Shown piece by piece: positions 16,057 to 25,747 of a stretch of 64,000 nucleotides of DNA; the stretch's first letter is position 1, and every line of letters starts with the position of its first letter. A model generated the notes under the pieces. That model was not told the origin of the DNA. It saw only the letters and a list, made by a program, of their open reading frames with translations, and did no database searches. The translations under genes were made by a program, and so were the position numbers. Location: positions 62,001 through 126,000 of the forward strand of contig NZ_JAJDOP010000009.1 in assembly GCF_020595095.1 (NCBI RefSeq), read 5' to 3'. Source of the stretch: Microvirga rosea (lineage in GTDB: Bacteria; Pseudomonadota; Alphaproteobacteria; Rhizobiales; Beijerinckiaceae).

Positions 16057-16365
16057 GCCCCACCAGCCGGTTAATGTTCTTTTAACCAAACTGACACGGT
16101 AGGATTTCCGGCTCAAGCGGAAAGTAAAAGGTGAGTTAACGCGTCGCGCCCGGATCGGTTCCGATATGGTTAACGAAATATTTCCATATTTGCGCCATGG
16201 AAGCTAAGCCGTTGGCATTGCTGACATTGGGATCTTACATGCGACCGCCGCAAGGGGAACCTCTTCCTTTATTTCCTGTGTCAAAAAGTCCGATGCCGTC
16301 CGTTTCGTTACAGGTATGCGCCGTTCCCCGTGGCTTGGCGTAAGCCGTCATGCAAAGCTTTTCCG
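16057..16365. promoter_or_regulatory. Divergent promoter region, LapG-like peptidase / rhomboid
   Basis: About 310 bases between divergent genes, clearly richer in A+T than its surroundings. It holds a CtrA-type box at 16071-16086, two further GTTAAC half-sites near 16136 and 16170, and the inverted repeat ATATGG (16164-16169) / CCATAT (16184-16189). No clear -10/-35 pair was assigned. Confidence 0.5.
16071..16086. promoter_or_regulatory. Candidate CtrA-binding site
   Basis: TTAA (16071-16074), seven bases, then TTAAC (16082-16086) match the TTAA-N7-TTAAC consensus of the alphaproteobacterial cell-cycle regulator CtrA. The site is 15 bases upstream of the LapG-like start codon. Exact matches should be rare by chance in GC-rich DNA. 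Binding is inferred, not shown. Confidence 0.5.
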
Positions 16366-17184
16366 ATGGCCAGCACCCCGTCACGCCCTGCCCGTGAACC
16401 AATTCTTAACCTTCCTGCGGTTGTCGCGTGGAGCATCGGCGTCTTGATCGCCATCCATGCGCTGCGCCTGCTCCTGTCCGATGAGACGGACTTCGAGCTG
16501 CTCATCGATTGGGCGGTGATTCCCGCCCGGTGGGCCGTCGCGTATGGCGGCGTCGAGGCCCAGGAGGTTCTGGGCGCCCTGAAGCGAGCCGGGACATCGG
16601 GTGAAGCGTCGCCGTTCGTCGCGCTCGGGCAATACGTCCTCCAGGACGAGGATGGGCGGCCGTGGACGGCCGTAACCTATGCCCTGCTTCATGGCTCCTG
16701 GAGCCATGTCCTGATCAACAGCATCTGGCTCGCCGCTTTCGGCACGCCCATCGCGCGTCGTTGCGGGGCGGCGCGCTTTTTCGCGCTGGCGGTCCTCTCG
16801 GCCATCGGCGGCGCGCTCCTCTACGCCTTCATGAATTCCCTCCAGGTGATCCCGATGATCGGTGCATCCGCCGCCGTTTCCGGCATGATGGCGGCCGCCT
16901 CATGGTTCATGTTCGCGCCCGCCGAATGGCATCCGGAAGGGCGCCCTGCGATGCCCCACGAGCGGCCTCGGGAGAGCTTGTCCGGGATCGTCCGGAACCG
17001 GCAGGTCCTGATCTTTCTCGGGGTCTGGTTCGCCGCCAATTACCTCTTCGGCTTTGTTCAGCCCATGGGCGTCACCGATGCCAGCGTCGCCTGGGAGGCT
17101 CACATCGGAGGCTTTCTGGTCGGCCTGGGGCTTTTTCCCCTTCTGGATCCCCTTCCGACCCGGCAAACGCGCTTCATGGCTTGA
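16366..17184 (+). CDS. Rhomboid-family intramembrane serine protease
   Basis: A 272-residue inner-membrane protein with six or more hydrophobic helices. The catalytic serine is in the loop MIGASAAVSGMM (GxSx motif) and the histidine in AWEAHIGGFLVGLG near the C-terminus. HGSWSHVLINSIWLAAFG, with a histidine-containing helix and Asn, is the other rhomboid signature. The ATG at 16366 is preferred to an upstream ATG at 16330, which adds a hydrophilic stretch. Substrates are unknown. It is followed by a CBS-domain gene on the same strand about 130 bases away. Confidence 0.9.
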   Translation: MASTPSRPAREPILNLPAVVAWSIGVLIAIHALRLLLSDETDFELLIDWAVIPARWAVAYGGVEAQEVLGALKRAGTSGEASPFVALGQYVLQDEDGRPWTAVTYALLHGSWSHVLINSIWLAAFGTPIARRCGAARFFALAVLSAIGGALLYAFMNSLQVIPMIGASAAVSGMMAAASWFMFAPAEWHPEGRPAMPHERPRESLSGIVRNRQVLIFLGVWFAANYLFGFVQPMGVTDASVAWEAHIGGFLVGLGLFPLLDPLPTRQTRFMA

Positions 17185-17315
17185 AAAGGCCCCCGTTTCG
17201 CCAGATCATCGACGGGCTGACGAAAGGTCAGAGATGTCCCGAGCGGACGACAGGACCTTGCGTCGGTCCTGCGGCCACGGGGCGGGAGCCCTGCAGCCGC
17301 GCAACGGAGGCGAGC

Positions 17316-17747
17316 ATGTCGGTCCATCACATCCTTTCTGCCAAAGGGCGCACCGTCGTCACCATCGAGCCCCACAGAACGTTGGGTGAGGCTGCCCGTA
17401 CCCTGGCCGAGCGGAAGATCGGGGCGCTACTGGTCACGGACGGCAGCCGGCCTGTTTCCGGAATTATCTCGGAGCGCGACATCGTTCGCGCCGTATCGGC
17501 TCAAGGGGCGGATGCCCTGCATGAGCCGCTCTCCCGTTTCATGACCGAGAAGGTCGTCACCTGCACGACCAAGTCGCCTGTCAATGAGCTGATGGAGATC
17601 ATGACGGACGGCAAGTTCCGTCACATTCCGGTCGTGGAGAACGGCGCGCTGGTCGGGATCATCTCCATCGGCGACGTGGTCAAGCATCGGCTCGCCGAGA
17701 TCGAGGCGGAGGCGCAGGCCATCAAGGATTACATCGCCACCGCCTGA
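17316..17747 (+). CDS. Two-CBS-domain protein
   Basis: A 143-residue cytoplasmic protein made only of a tandem pair of CBS domains, which usually bind adenosine nucleotides. The first domain contains LAERKIGALLVTDGSRPVSG and SERDIVRA; the second contains MTDGKFRHIPVVE and IISIGDVVKHR. GGAGG (17306-17310) sits just before the ATG at 17316. The stop is immediately next to the stop of the convergent patatin gene. What it regulates is unknown; similar stand-alone CBS pairs are common in this order. Confidence 0.92.
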   Translation: MSVHHILSAKGRTVVTIEPHRTLGEAARTLAERKIGALLVTDGSRPVSGIISERDIVRAVSAQGADALHEPLSRFMTEKVVTCTTKSPVNELMEIMTDGKFRHIPVVENGALVGIISIGDVVKHRLAEIEAEAQAIKDYIATA

Positions 17748-18761
17748 TCACACGGCCTGGCTTTCCTTCAGGAGATCCAGGATGTCCGGAAGCGCGCGCT
17801 CGGTCGCCTGGCGGCCCAGCGCGATGCATTCCTCGGCCCGGTGAAACTCGAAAAGTCCCATTTTCGCGAGCTTTGGCGAGATCATGATATCGGGCGGATC
17901 GCCGGCTAGGCGGGAGCGGGCGATGCGGTCCTGGGTGATGTTGAAGGCATCCACCATCACGGTGGCGATGCCCGGCGCATTCGGCTTTCTCGGCTTGGCT
18001 GTCCGCCCCGACGGGAAGATGCCCCAGCGCTTGGGTTCGGAAAAGGCTTCCTCGATCTCGCGCTCATCGCTGGATTCTTCAGCGGCGTCATAGGATTGGA
18101 TCACCGTGCCGCGAATCCGGATCTCGCCATTCAGATTCACGCAGATCACCAGGTCCGCTCCGAGGGCACGGGCGGCGGTGATCGGAATGGGGTTCACCAA
18201 GGCTCCGTCCATGAGCCAGCGCCCGCCGACGAGAACGGGATCGAACACTCCGGGAAGGGCATAGGATGCCCGCATCGCCTGGACCAGCGGCCCTCGGGTC
18301 AGCCAGATCTCATGGCCGCTCGCGAGTTCCGTCGCGATGGTGCAAAAACGAATCGGCAGGGTTTCGACCCGCTGGTCGGTCAGGTCCTGGTCGAGGAGAC
18401 GCTGCAGACGGGTTCCGGCGATCAGGCCGGACCCGCTGATGTGAAAATCGAGCAGGCCCATGACCCGGCGTTTGGTGAGGGACGCGGCAAAGGCTTCGAG
18501 CTCATCCAGCTTGCCGGCCGCGTAACAGCCCCCGACCACGGCGCCGATGGAGCAGCCGGCGATCACGTCCGGCACGATTCCGGCATCGCTCAGGGCTCGC
18601 AGGACGCCGATATGGGACCAGCCGCGTGCCGCCCCTCCGCCGAGCGCCAGCCCGATCTTGACCCTCGCGCGCGGATCCCGCTCAATCGGTGCATGCATGT
18701 CAGCGATGCTCCCGCCACCCCCGGACCCGACACTGCGCCGGGCGATGTTGTCCCACAACAT
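17748..18761 (-). CDS. Patatin-like phospholipase (RssA-like)
   Basis: A 337-residue serine lipase-type hydrolase. The oxyanion segment LALGGGAARGWSHIG is near residue 38, the nucleophile motif GCSIGAVVGG near residue 70 and the dyad aspartate in WLMDGALVNP near 185. An insert rich in charged residues lies near 225-260. The first 20 residues (glycine/serine-rich) may not be translated, since an ATG at codon 22 is possible. No signal peptide. Bacterial members act on membrane phospholipids; the physiological target is unknown. Confidence 0.88.
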   Translation of the reverse strand: MLWDNIARRSVGSGGGGSIADMHAPIERDPRARVKIGLALGGGAARGWSHIGVLRALSDAGIVPDVIAGCSIGAVVGGCYAAGKLDELEAFAASLTKRRVMGLLDFHISGSGLIAGTRLQRLLDQDLTDQRVETLPIRFCTIATELASGHEIWLTRGPLVQAMRASYALPGVFDPVLVGGRWLMDGALVNPIPITAARALGADLVICVNLNGEIRIRGTVIQSYDAAEESSDEREIEEAFSEPKRWGIFPSGRTAKPRKPNAPGIATVMVDAFNITQDRIARSRLAGDPPDIMISPKLAKMGLFEFHRAEECIALGRQATERALPDILDLLKESQAV

Positions 18762-18857
18762 GGCCGAACTCCAGACCTGTGTGACTTTATGCGACGCTTG
18801 TCGTGAAAGTCTTATGAATAACGCACGACAAGCTTATCAGGTCGGTGGTGTGGAAAA

Positions 18858-20003
18858 CTAAACGGTGGAGGACGGCAGAACGCGTCGAGCGACCAGCATG
18901 ATCACGAGGGCGCAGAGCACGAGAAGTCCGAACATTGCCCGCAATCCGAGGAGATCCGCACCGAATCCGATAATCGGAGGGCCGAGGAGAAGGCCCGCAT
19001 AACCCAGGGTCGCAACCATCGCGACCCCCATGCTTGGCGGAATTCCCGGCGTTTCTCCTGCGGTGCTGAACAGGACCGGCACCACATTCGCGAGGCCCAG
19101 GCCCACCAGGGCGAATCCTGCCGCCGACAGGAGAGGGTGGGGCACGGCCACGGCAAGGCCAATGCCGAGCGCGGCGAGAAAGCCCCCCACCACCAGGGTC
19201 TTGACGCGCCCGAGGATCCGCACGGCGAAATCGCCCATGAACCGGCAGATCGTCATCGTCAGGGAAAAGGCCGCAAACCCGCTGACAGCCCGTTCCAGGG
19301 TCGCGCCGGCGATGGTCTGCAGATAGATCGCCGACCAGTCCACCATGGCGCCTTCGACGAGAAAGCAAAGAAGCGTCAGCCCTGCGAGTCCCAGGATCCC
19401 CCGCCTCGGAATGGCGAATCCGTGGCCGCCCTCCGCGCGGTCCTTCTCGCTGATGACGAAGAACGAGGCGATCAGGAATAGCAGTCCGGTGCCGCCGCAG
19501 GTCAGCAGGAGCGTCGGGACGATCGCGAAATCCAGGGCGATCAACGATCCCGAGGCGGCTGCTCCCAAGAGGCCGCCGAGGCTGAAGAAGGCATGGAACG
19601 AGGACATGATCGCCTGGCCCCAGCCCTTCTCGACCAGGGTGGCGTTCGTGTTCATGGACACGTCCATGGTGCCGTTGCAGGCCCCGGCCACGAAGGAGGC
19701 GAGAACCAGGGCCGGAAGCGTGGAGGCGAAGCCCGGAAGCAGCAGGGTGGCCGCGAAGGCGAAGGCCGAAGCTGCCGCGACACGCCCGCTTCCCAGCGCG
19801 GCCGTCCCCCACCCGATGAGGGGCATCAGGAGAACGGCCCCGAAGCCGAAGGCCAGGAGCGCGAAGCTGAGCTCACCGTCGGTCAGGCCGAGGGCGGCCT
19901 TGAAACGGGGCAGTTGCGCAGCCCAGGTTCCGATCAGGAAACCGTTGCCGAAGAACAAGCTGCTGGTGGCGGCGCGCGCCAAACGGATATCATGTCGCGT
20001 CAT
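18858..20003 (-). CDS. Major facilitator superfamily transporter
   Basis: A 381-residue inner-membrane permease with about 12 hydrophobic helices. The first helix begins FFGNGFLIGTWAAQLPRFK; NGTMDVSMNTNATLVEKG lies in the fourth to fifth helix region. These motifs resemble the YbjJ-like/fucose-permease branch of MFS, but the cargo cannot be read from sequence. It is followed on the same strand by the patatin gene, with about 96 bases between them, and lies downstream of hisI. Co-transcription is possible but unproven. Confidence 0.85.
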   Translation of the reverse strand: MTRHDIRLARAATSSLFFGNGFLIGTWAAQLPRFKAALGLTDGELSFALLAFGFGAVLLMPLIGWGTAALGSGRVAAASAFAFAATLLLPGFASTLPALVLASFVAGACNGTMDVSMNTNATLVEKGWGQAIMSSFHAFFSLGGLLGAAASGSLIALDFAIVPTLLLTCGGTGLLFLIASFFVISEKDRAEGGHGFAIPRRGILGLAGLTLLCFLVEGAMVDWSAIYLQTIAGATLERAVSGFAAFSLTMTICRFMGDFAVRILGRVKTLVVGGFLAALGIGLAVAVPHPLLSAAGFALVGLGLANVVPVLFSTAGETPGIPPSMGVAMVATLGYAGLLLGPPIIGFGADLLGLRAMFGLLVLCALVIMLVARRVLPSSTV

Positions 20004-20098
20004 GCGCTGCTTCTAATCCGCCTGTCATCGCTTTTCACCCCCGCGCCGAGGAATGGCAGCCTGTCGATTTTGTGGATGCGGCAGCCGATCTGACCGGC

Positions 20099-20509
20099 TC
20101 AACCGAAGATCAGGCCCGGCCTGCCGTCCTGCATGGTCACCTGGCGATAAAAGCAGGACCGGCGGCCCGTGTGGCAGCACCCGCCGTCTCCCGCGACCGT
20201 CACCTTGAGCCACAAGGCGTCCTGATCGCAATCGACCCGGATTTCGACGACGGTCTGGACCTGCCCGCTGGTCGCACCCTTGTGCCACAGCTCGTTGCGG
20301 GAGCGCGACCAATACCAGGCTTGGCCGGTTTCGAGGGTCTTGGCCAAGGCTTCGGAGTTCATATGCGCGACCATCAGGAGATCACCGGTCGCGGCGTCGG
20401 TCGTGACGCAGGTGACGAGCCCGTCCGCCCCGAAGCGCGGGGTCAGGATCGAACCCTCCTCCAGCTCCGCCTTCGGGCCGGGGGAGGGAAAAGTGTCGGA
20501 GGCGCACAT
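20099..20509 (-). CDS. hisI: Phosphoribosyl-AMP cyclohydrolase
   Basis: Third step of histidine biosynthesis: opens the purine ring of phosphoribosyl-AMP. The 136-residue protein has [18 protein letters not shown], the Mg-binding [12 protein letters not shown] and the zinc-binding [13 protein letters not shown], all signature motifs. It is the single-domain form without HisE. It lies 63 bases behind folE on the same strand, so it is probably co-transcribed with it; the other his genes are not in this window. Confidence 0.95.
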   Translation of the reverse strand: MCASDTFPSPGPKAELEEGSILTPRFGADGLVTCVTTDAATGDLLMVAHMNSEALAKTLETGQAWYWSRSRNELWHKGATSGQVQTVVEIRVDCDQDALWLKVTVAGDGGCCHTGRRSCFYRQVTMQDGRPGLIFG

Positions 20510-20572
20510 GGAAGATGCCTTGTACTGGCGGGCCGCGTTCCGGCGGCCCGCGATCGGGACGAAAAATGAGGC

Positions 20573-21208
20573 TCAAGCCTTACCCTGGCGCAGCAAGGTG
20601 AGAAAGCGGACCTGTTCGGCCGGATCGTCCTTGAAGGCTCCCATGAACTGGGTCGTGAGGGTGAGGGCGCCCGCTTTCTGAACGCCCCGCATGGACATGC
20701 ACATGTGCTCCGCTTCGATCATCACCGCCACGCCGCGGGGATCCAGGCAGTCCTGGAGGGCGAGGGCGATTTGTGCCGTCATCGTCTCCTGCGTCTGCAG
20801 CCGACGGGCGTAGACCTCCACAAGACGGGCGAGCTTGGAGAGCCCCACGACCCCCTTTGCCGGATAATAGCCGATGTGAACCATGCCGAAGAACGGCACC
20901 ATGTGGTGCTCGCAATGGGAGTAGAACGGAATGTCGCGGACGAGGACGATATCGTCGTATCCCTCGACCTCGGCGAAAACCTTGTTGAGAACGTCCCGCG
21001 GATCGTCCTTGTAGCCCGCATAGAATTCCTTGAACGCTTTCGTGACGCGCTTGGGGGTGTCGAGAAGGCCTTCGCGGTCCGGGTCGTCTCCCGCCCAGCG
21101 GATCAGGGTTCGGACGGCCTCCTCGGCCTCCTCGCGTGTCGGGCGGTCCAAAGGCTTGTCTATGATGGAACTCGTATGTTTCGGCGGGGACTTAACCACA
21201 TTGTCCAT
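20573..21208 (-). CDS. folE: GTP cyclohydrolase I
   Basis: Converts GTP to dihydroneopterin triphosphate, the entry step of folate synthesis. The 211-residue protein has the zinc-site segments [12 protein letters not shown] and [16 protein letters not shown], plus [20 protein letters not shown], all diagnostic. The ATG at 21208 is chosen because AGAGAGG lies six bases before it; an upstream start would add a non-conserved peptide. It is divergent from the NifU-like gene, with about 157 bases between. hisI follows on the same transcript. Confidence 0.95.
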   Translation of the reverse strand: MDNVVKSPPKHTSSIIDKPLDRPTREEAEEAVRTLIRWAGDDPDREGLLDTPKRVTKAFKEFYAGYKDDPRDVLNKVFAEVEGYDDIVLVRDIPFYSHCEHHMVPFFGMVHIGYYPAKGVVGLSKLARLVEVYARRLQTQETMTAQIALALQDCLDPRGVAVMIEAEHMCMSMRGVQKAGALTLTTQFMGAFKDDPAEQVRFLTLLRQGKA

Positions 21209-21365
21209 GTGGAGCCTCTCTTTGGTTGTGGAGGATTGCAAAGCGGCGTCATGCCCTTCATCAACCCTGACCATGCGACGTTACCGCTTCGGCGCGGCCG
21301 GTCGCATATTTAATGCCTGATCCTTATATTGGGCGTTAATACCCATCTGGCCACTCAAGAGCGCG

Positions 21366-21803
21366 ATGCTGAACGAGATCTACAACCGCCGCATTCTGGA
21401 ACTGGCCGCGACCATTCCCCATCTCGGGCGACTCGCGGATCCGGATGCCAGCGCGACTGCGCACTCGAAGCTCTGCGGCTCGACGGTCACGGTCGATCTC
21501 AAGGTCGAGGGAGACGTGGTGACGGGCTTTGCGCATGATGTAAAGGCCTGCGCCCTCGGCCAGGCTTCGTCGTCCATCATGGGGCGCCATGTGATCGGCT
21601 CGACGGCGGACGAGCTTCGCGCCGTCCGGGATGCGGCCCGCCAGATGCTGAAGGCCGGCGGCGTGCCCCCGGCCGGGAAATGGGAGGACCTCGCGGTGCT
21701 GGAGCCGGTGCGATCCTTCAAGGCCCGGCATGCCTCGATTCTCCTCACGTTCGACGCGGTGGTGGACGCGTTGGACCAGATCGCCGCCCGAAGGGCGCCG
21801 TAG
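21366..21803 (+). CDS. NifU/IscU-like iron-sulfur scaffold protein
   Basis: A 145-residue IscU-fold protein on which Fe-S clusters are assembled. Two scaffold cysteines are visible, in SKLCGST and KACALGQASSS. The usual third ligand cysteine (HC in IscU) is replaced: the corresponding segment reads ARHASI. The stop codon shares one base with the yidD start, so the two genes are translationally coupled. No other suf or isc gene is in the window. It may be a scaffold or carrier with altered cluster chemistry. Confidence 0.82.
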   Translation: MLNEIYNRRILELAATIPHLGRLADPDASATAHSKLCGSTVTVDLKVEGDVVTGFAHDVKACALGQASSSIMGRHVIGSTADELRAVRDAARQMLKAGGVPPAGKWEDLAVLEPVRSFKARHASILLTFDAVVDALDQIAARRAP

Positions 21804-22132
21804 TGGCGAGCCCCGTCCGGCAGGCGGCTCACTGGGCCATTCGCGGCTATCAGCTGACCCTATCCGGCCTTGTCGGACGCCAGTGCAGGCATCTGCCCTC
21901 CTGTTCCGAATATACCGACGAGGCGATCCAGAGACATGGTTTCTGGGCCGGCGGATGGGTGGGCTTTTCCCGGATCTGCCGCTGTGGTCCGTTCGGCACG
22001 TCCGGCCTCGATCTCGTGCCTGAAACATTGCCCCCGGGATCCGCGTGGTATAAGCCGTGGTCCTATGGTCGCTGGCGAGGCGTGAATGCCCCGGCGATCA
22101 CTTGCGAGTCGGTCGAACCTGACGGCGGCTGA
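21803..22132 (+). CDS. yidD: Membrane protein insertion efficiency factor YidD
   Basis: A 109-residue peripheral membrane protein that helps YidC insert proteins. It has the family core [33 protein letters not shown] and ICRCGPFG. The C-terminal tail is longer than in E. coli (85 residues). The start is a GTG at 21803 overlapping the TAG of the scaffold gene by one base. thrS follows 74 bases later on the same strand. Confidence 0.93.
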   Translation: MASPVRQAAHWAIRGYQLTLSGLVGRQCRHLPSCSEYTDEAIQRHGFWAGGWVGFSRICRCGPFGTSGLDLVPETLPPGSAWYKPWSYGRWRGVNAPAITCESVEPDGG

Positions 22133-22206
22133 TTCCTTCCTGTTCCAACCCATCCGTCGGCCCCCGCTTACCTGCTCCGTTGGCAGGAGTGAGCAAGGAG
22201 AACCTG

Positions 22207-24216
22207 ATGATTACTCTGACATTCCCCGATGGCGCCCAGCGGCAATACGCACCCGGAACGACTGGGCGCGAAATCGTTGAGGGCATTGCCAAATCCCTGG
22301 CCAAGCGCACCGTCGCCATGGCCCTCGACGGAACCGTTGTGGATCTCGCCGATCCCATCAGCCGTGACGCCAAGATCGAGTTCCTCAACCGCGAAGATCC
22401 CCGGTCGCTGGAGCTGATCCGGCACGATTGCGCGCACGTGCTGGCCGAGGCGGTGCAGGAGCTGTTTCCCGGAACCCAGGTCACCATCGGCCCGGTCATC
22501 GAGAACGGCTTCTATTACGATTTCGCCCGCAACGAGCCGTTCACCCCCGAGGACTTTCCCGCCATCGAGGCGAAGATGCGCGAGATCATCGCGCGCGATA
22601 AGCCCTTCACCAGGGAAGTCTGGAGCCGCGACAAGGCGAAACAGGTCTTCAAGGAAAAGGGTGAGGCCTACAAGGTCGAACTCGTGGACGCGATCCCGGA
22701 AGGCCAGGACCTCAAGATCTATTTCCAGGGCGACTGGTTCGATCTTTGCCGCGGTCCGCACATGACCTCCACGGGAAAGATCGGCAACGCCTTCAAGCTC
22801 ATGAAGGTGGCAGGCGCCTACTGGCGGGGTGACTCGAACAACGCGATGCTCACCCGCATCTACGCGACGGCCTGGACGACCCAGGAAGATCTCGACGATT
22901 ACATCCACCAGCTCGAAGAAGCCGAGAAGCGCGATCACCGCCGCCTGGGCCGCGAGATGGACCTGTTCCACTTCCAGGAGGAAGGGCCGGGCGTCGTCTT
23001 CTGGCACCCAAAGGGCTGGACGGTGTTCCAGGAGCTGATTTCCTACATGCGCCGCCGCCTGAAGGGCGACTACAAGGAAGTCAACGCGCCGCAGATTCTC
23101 GACAAGGCCCTGTGGGAGACTTCCGGCCACTGGGGCTGGTATCGCGAAAACATGTTCGCGACCCAGACCGAGGATGACCGAGTCTTTGCGATCAAGCCGA
23201 TGAACTGCCCCGGCCACGTGCAGATCTTCAAGCACGGCCTGAAATCGTACCGCGATCTGCCGCTGCGCCTCGCCGAGTTCGGCAACGTGCACCGCTACGA
23301 GCCGTCCGGCGCTCTGCACGGCCTGATGCGCGTGCGCGGGTTCACGCAGGACGATGCGCATATCTTCTGCACGGAAGAGCAGCTTGCCGCCGAATGCCTG
23401 AAGATCAACGACCTGATCCTCTCCACTTACGCCGATTTCGGCTTCGAGGAGATCGTCGTGAAGCTCTCGACGAGACCCGAGAAGCGCGTCGGCACGGACG
23501 AGATGTGGGATCATGCGGAAGATGTCATGACCCGGGTTCTCAAGCAGATCGAGGACCAGTCCGGCGGACGCATCAAGACCGCGATCAACCCGGGCGAGGG
23601 CGCGTTCTACGGGCCGAAGTTCGAGTATGTCCTGCGCGACGCCATTGGCCGTGACTGGCAGTGCGGCACCACGCAGGTGGACTTCAACCTGCCGGAGCGG
23701 TTCGGTGCGTTCTACGTCGATGCAGACGGCCAGAAGAAGACTCCCGTGATGGTGCACCGCGCGATCTGCGGTTCCATGGAGCGCTTCACGGGCATCCTGA
23801 TCGAGCACTTCGCCGGCCATTTCCCGCTCTGGCTTGCCCCCGTGCAGGTGGTCGTCGCCACGATCACGTCGGACGGCGACGATTATGCCCGGGAAGTCGT
23901 CCGCGCGGCTGAAAAGGCCGGTCTGCGGGTCGAGGCCGATCTGCGCAACGAAAAGATCACCTACAAGGTGCGCGAACACTCGCTCGCCAAGGTTCCGGTG
24001 CTTCTCGTCGTCGGCAAGAAGGAAGCGGCCGAGCGGACCGTGTCGATCCGCAGGCTCGGCAGCCCGGACCAGAAGTCAATGACCCTCGACGAGGCGCTCA
24101 AGGTCCTGGCGGATGAAGCCGTCACGCCGGACCGCAAGCGGGCCCGCAGCCTCGCGGAGCCGGAGGAGCACCTGACCCTCGACGGTCAGCACGTGGTCGC
24201 CAGGACGGTCGCCTGA
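22207..24216 (+). CDS. thrS: Threonyl-tRNA synthetase
   Basis: Charges tRNA-Thr. The 669-residue length is normal. Domains in order: an N-terminal TGS-like ubiquitin fold (1-60), the editing domain with [10 protein letters not shown] (HxxxH) and LCRGPHM, the class II catalytic core with [24 protein letters not shown] and MVHRAICGS supplying the zinc ligands (Cys, His, His), and the anticodon-binding domain from about residue 560. The ATG at 22207 is preferred over a TTG at 22180 because AAGGAG (22194-22199) is well spaced. No T-box leader is evident. Confidence 0.97.
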   Translation: MITLTFPDGAQRQYAPGTTGREIVEGIAKSLAKRTVAMALDGTVVDLADPISRDAKIEFLNREDPRSLELIRHDCAHVLAEAVQELFPGTQVTIGPVIENGFYYDFARNEPFTPEDFPAIEAKMREIIARDKPFTREVWSRDKAKQVFKEKGEAYKVELVDAIPEGQDLKIYFQGDWFDLCRGPHMTSTGKIGNAFKLMKVAGAYWRGDSNNAMLTRIYATAWTTQEDLDDYIHQLEEAEKRDHRRLGREMDLFHFQEEGPGVVFWHPKGWTVFQELISYMRRRLKGDYKEVNAPQILDKALWETSGHWGWYRENMFATQTEDDRVFAIKPMNCPGHVQIFKHGLKSYRDLPLRLAEFGNVHRYEPSGALHGLMRVRGFTQDDAHIFCTEEQLAAECLKINDLILSTYADFGFEEIVVKLSTRPEKRVGTDEMWDHAEDVMTRVLKQIEDQSGGRIKTAINPGEGAFYGPKFEYVLRDAIGRDWQCGTTQVDFNLPERFGAFYVDADGQKKTPVMVHRAICGSMERFTGILIEHFAGHFPLWLAPVQVVVATITSDGDDYAREVVRAAEKAGLRVEADLRNEKITYKVREHSLAKVPVLLVVGKKEAAERTVSIRRLGSPDQKSMTLDEALKVLADEAVTPDRKRARSLAEPEEHLTLDGQHVVARTVA

Positions 24217-24240
24217 CTTCCGGCCGAAGCATTCCGATCA

Positions 24241-24270
24241 TTCCGGGGTGACCGACAGGCCACCCCGGAA
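24241..24270 (+). terminator. Hairpin terminator between thrS and the CBS-BON gene
   Basis: TTCCGGGGTG (24241-24250) and CACCCCGGAA (24261-24270) pair perfectly with a 10-base loop. The following bases are only modestly T-rich (ATCTTTC). It lies between convergent genes and may serve both. Confidence 0.6.
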
Positions 24271-24298
24271 CAACATCTTTCTCATCGTCTGTCGGGTT

Positions 24299-25636
24299 TC
24301 AGCTCGTCTGCCGCTGTCGCCCCGAGCTGCGTCCCCCGGCCTCGGAGCCTGCGGTGACCCCCGACGTGCCGCTGCCGGGATTTCCGCTCGCCGCTCCGGA
24401 ATCTCCCGCCTCCGTTCCGGTGGCATGGCCCGGTTGGTGCTGGCCGACCCGCAGATTGTTCTGGACATGGGCGATCCCCGAAACCGACTCGGCCAGATCC
24501 TCGGCCCAGCGTTTCTCGTTCCGGTCGCGAACCGTGCCGCTCAAGGTGACCTCCCTGCCGCTGACGCTGACCTCGATTTCCGAGGCATCGAGCCGAGCGT
24601 CGTCCGTCAGCCGCTCGTTGATGTCCTCCCTGATGCGGTCGTCGGAGCGCTGATAGCTGCGGGGACCCTTGCCGCGGTGCTCGCCCCGGCGGACCTCTCC
24701 TCTGCTTCCGGTGGCGTCGTTCTCGAACCGGGTGTTGCCCGGGCCGCTGCCATAATTGCCGTGGTCCCGCCGCTCTGACACGAGGCTCCAGGTACGCTCC
24801 CGGTTCTGCATGCGACGTTCGTCCTCGCGGCTATCGTCCCCCGGGCGCTCCCACCAGCCGGTCGCTGTCGCCGCGCCAAACTGGCGCGGCCGATAACCAC
24901 CGCCGCCGCGGCCCGTATCATAGGTGCCGTTGTCGTCGCCGTAGTTCTGATAGCCTTCACCGCCGAAACCGCCTCGCATCTTGGGATTGCGCTCGCCGGC
25001 GCCCACGGGGCCGCCGCCGATGCCGAAGGCCGCGCGCTCATCGTCCTGATCGCGGAAGCGGAAGCCGCCCCGGGAGGCGCCGCGCCGGCTGCGGACGGCA
25101 TGGCCCCGCCCGCGATCCTCGTCCCGATCGTCGTGGGCCCGCCGGGCCAGTTCGCGCCGCTCGTCCTCGGTCAACCGGTCACGCCTGGGACGTTCCTGTC
25201 CCCCTGCGATGGAGCGATCGGGCTCGGAAGGGGAGGAGATGCGCCGCAGGGCCTGCGATGCCCTGTCCTCGGCGTCCGTCGCCAGATCGCCGAGCGCCAC
25301 GATGCCCACCAAATGTTTGTCGTGGTCGACAACGGGGAGACGGCGGATCTGATGGTCGCTCATCAGCTCCACGATATGATCGACGTCATCGTCGTCGAAG
25401 CACCACCAGACATTGTCGGACATCACATCCCGCACGAGCGTGTTGTCGGGAGCCAGGCCCGCCGCCGTGGCGCGAATGGTGATGTCCCGGTCCGTGATCA
25501 CGCCCTTCAGGCGCCGCCCGTCGCAGACCGGAAGCGATCCGACATTCATCTCGTCCATCAGGCGAGCCGCGTCCCGGATCGTCCGATCCGGCGGGATCAC
25601 GCGCACGTTGCGGGTCATGACGTCCGATATCTTCAT
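24299..25636 (-). CDS. CBS-pair/BON-domain fusion with long low-complexity linker
   Basis: A 445-residue protein. Residues 1-120 hold two CBS domains (MKISDVMTRNVRVIPPD, VGSLPVCDGRRLKGVITDRD, SDHQIRRLPVVDHDKHLVGI). About 200 residues follow, very rich in Arg, Gly, Asp and Glu, probably disordered. A BON domain comes near 345-410 (DDRIREDINERLTDD, EIEVSVSGREVTLSGTV), then a Gly/Ser/Thr tail. BON domains bind lipid or membranes in known proteins. The ATG at 25636 has GGGAGC upstream; an upstream start adds an unconserved stretch. Function is unknown. Confidence 0.82.
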   Translation of the reverse strand: MKISDVMTRNVRVIPPDRTIRDAARLMDEMNVGSLPVCDGRRLKGVITDRDITIRATAAGLAPDNTLVRDVMSDNVWWCFDDDDVDHIVELMSDHQIRRLPVVDHDKHLVGIVALGDLATDAEDRASQALRRISSPSEPDRSIAGGQERPRRDRLTEDERRELARRAHDDRDEDRGRGHAVRSRRGASRGGFRFRDQDDERAAFGIGGGPVGAGERNPKMRGGFGGEGYQNYGDDNGTYDTGRGGGGYRPRQFGAATATGWWERPGDDSREDERRMQNRERTWSLVSERRDHGNYGSGPGNTRFENDATGSRGEVRRGEHRGKGPRSYQRSDDRIREDINERLTDDARLDASEIEVSVSGREVTLSGTVRDRNEKRWAEDLAESVSGIAHVQNNLRVGQHQPGHATGTEAGDSGAASGNPGSGTSGVTAGSEAGGRSSGRQRQTS

Positions 25637-25747
25637 GAGCTTGCTCCCGGTTGGGGCCGCCCTTGAAGGTTGGCGAGAACCAATATGCGCGGCGGCCATG
25701 CATCGATGACCGTTCAATGCCGCCAAGGCTGGAAAGGTTCAGGCTTA

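Noticed and set aside
22133..22206. T-box or threonine attenuator ahead of thrS
   Set aside because: The 74-base spacer holds only a ribosome-binding site and no T-box core or Thr-codon run.
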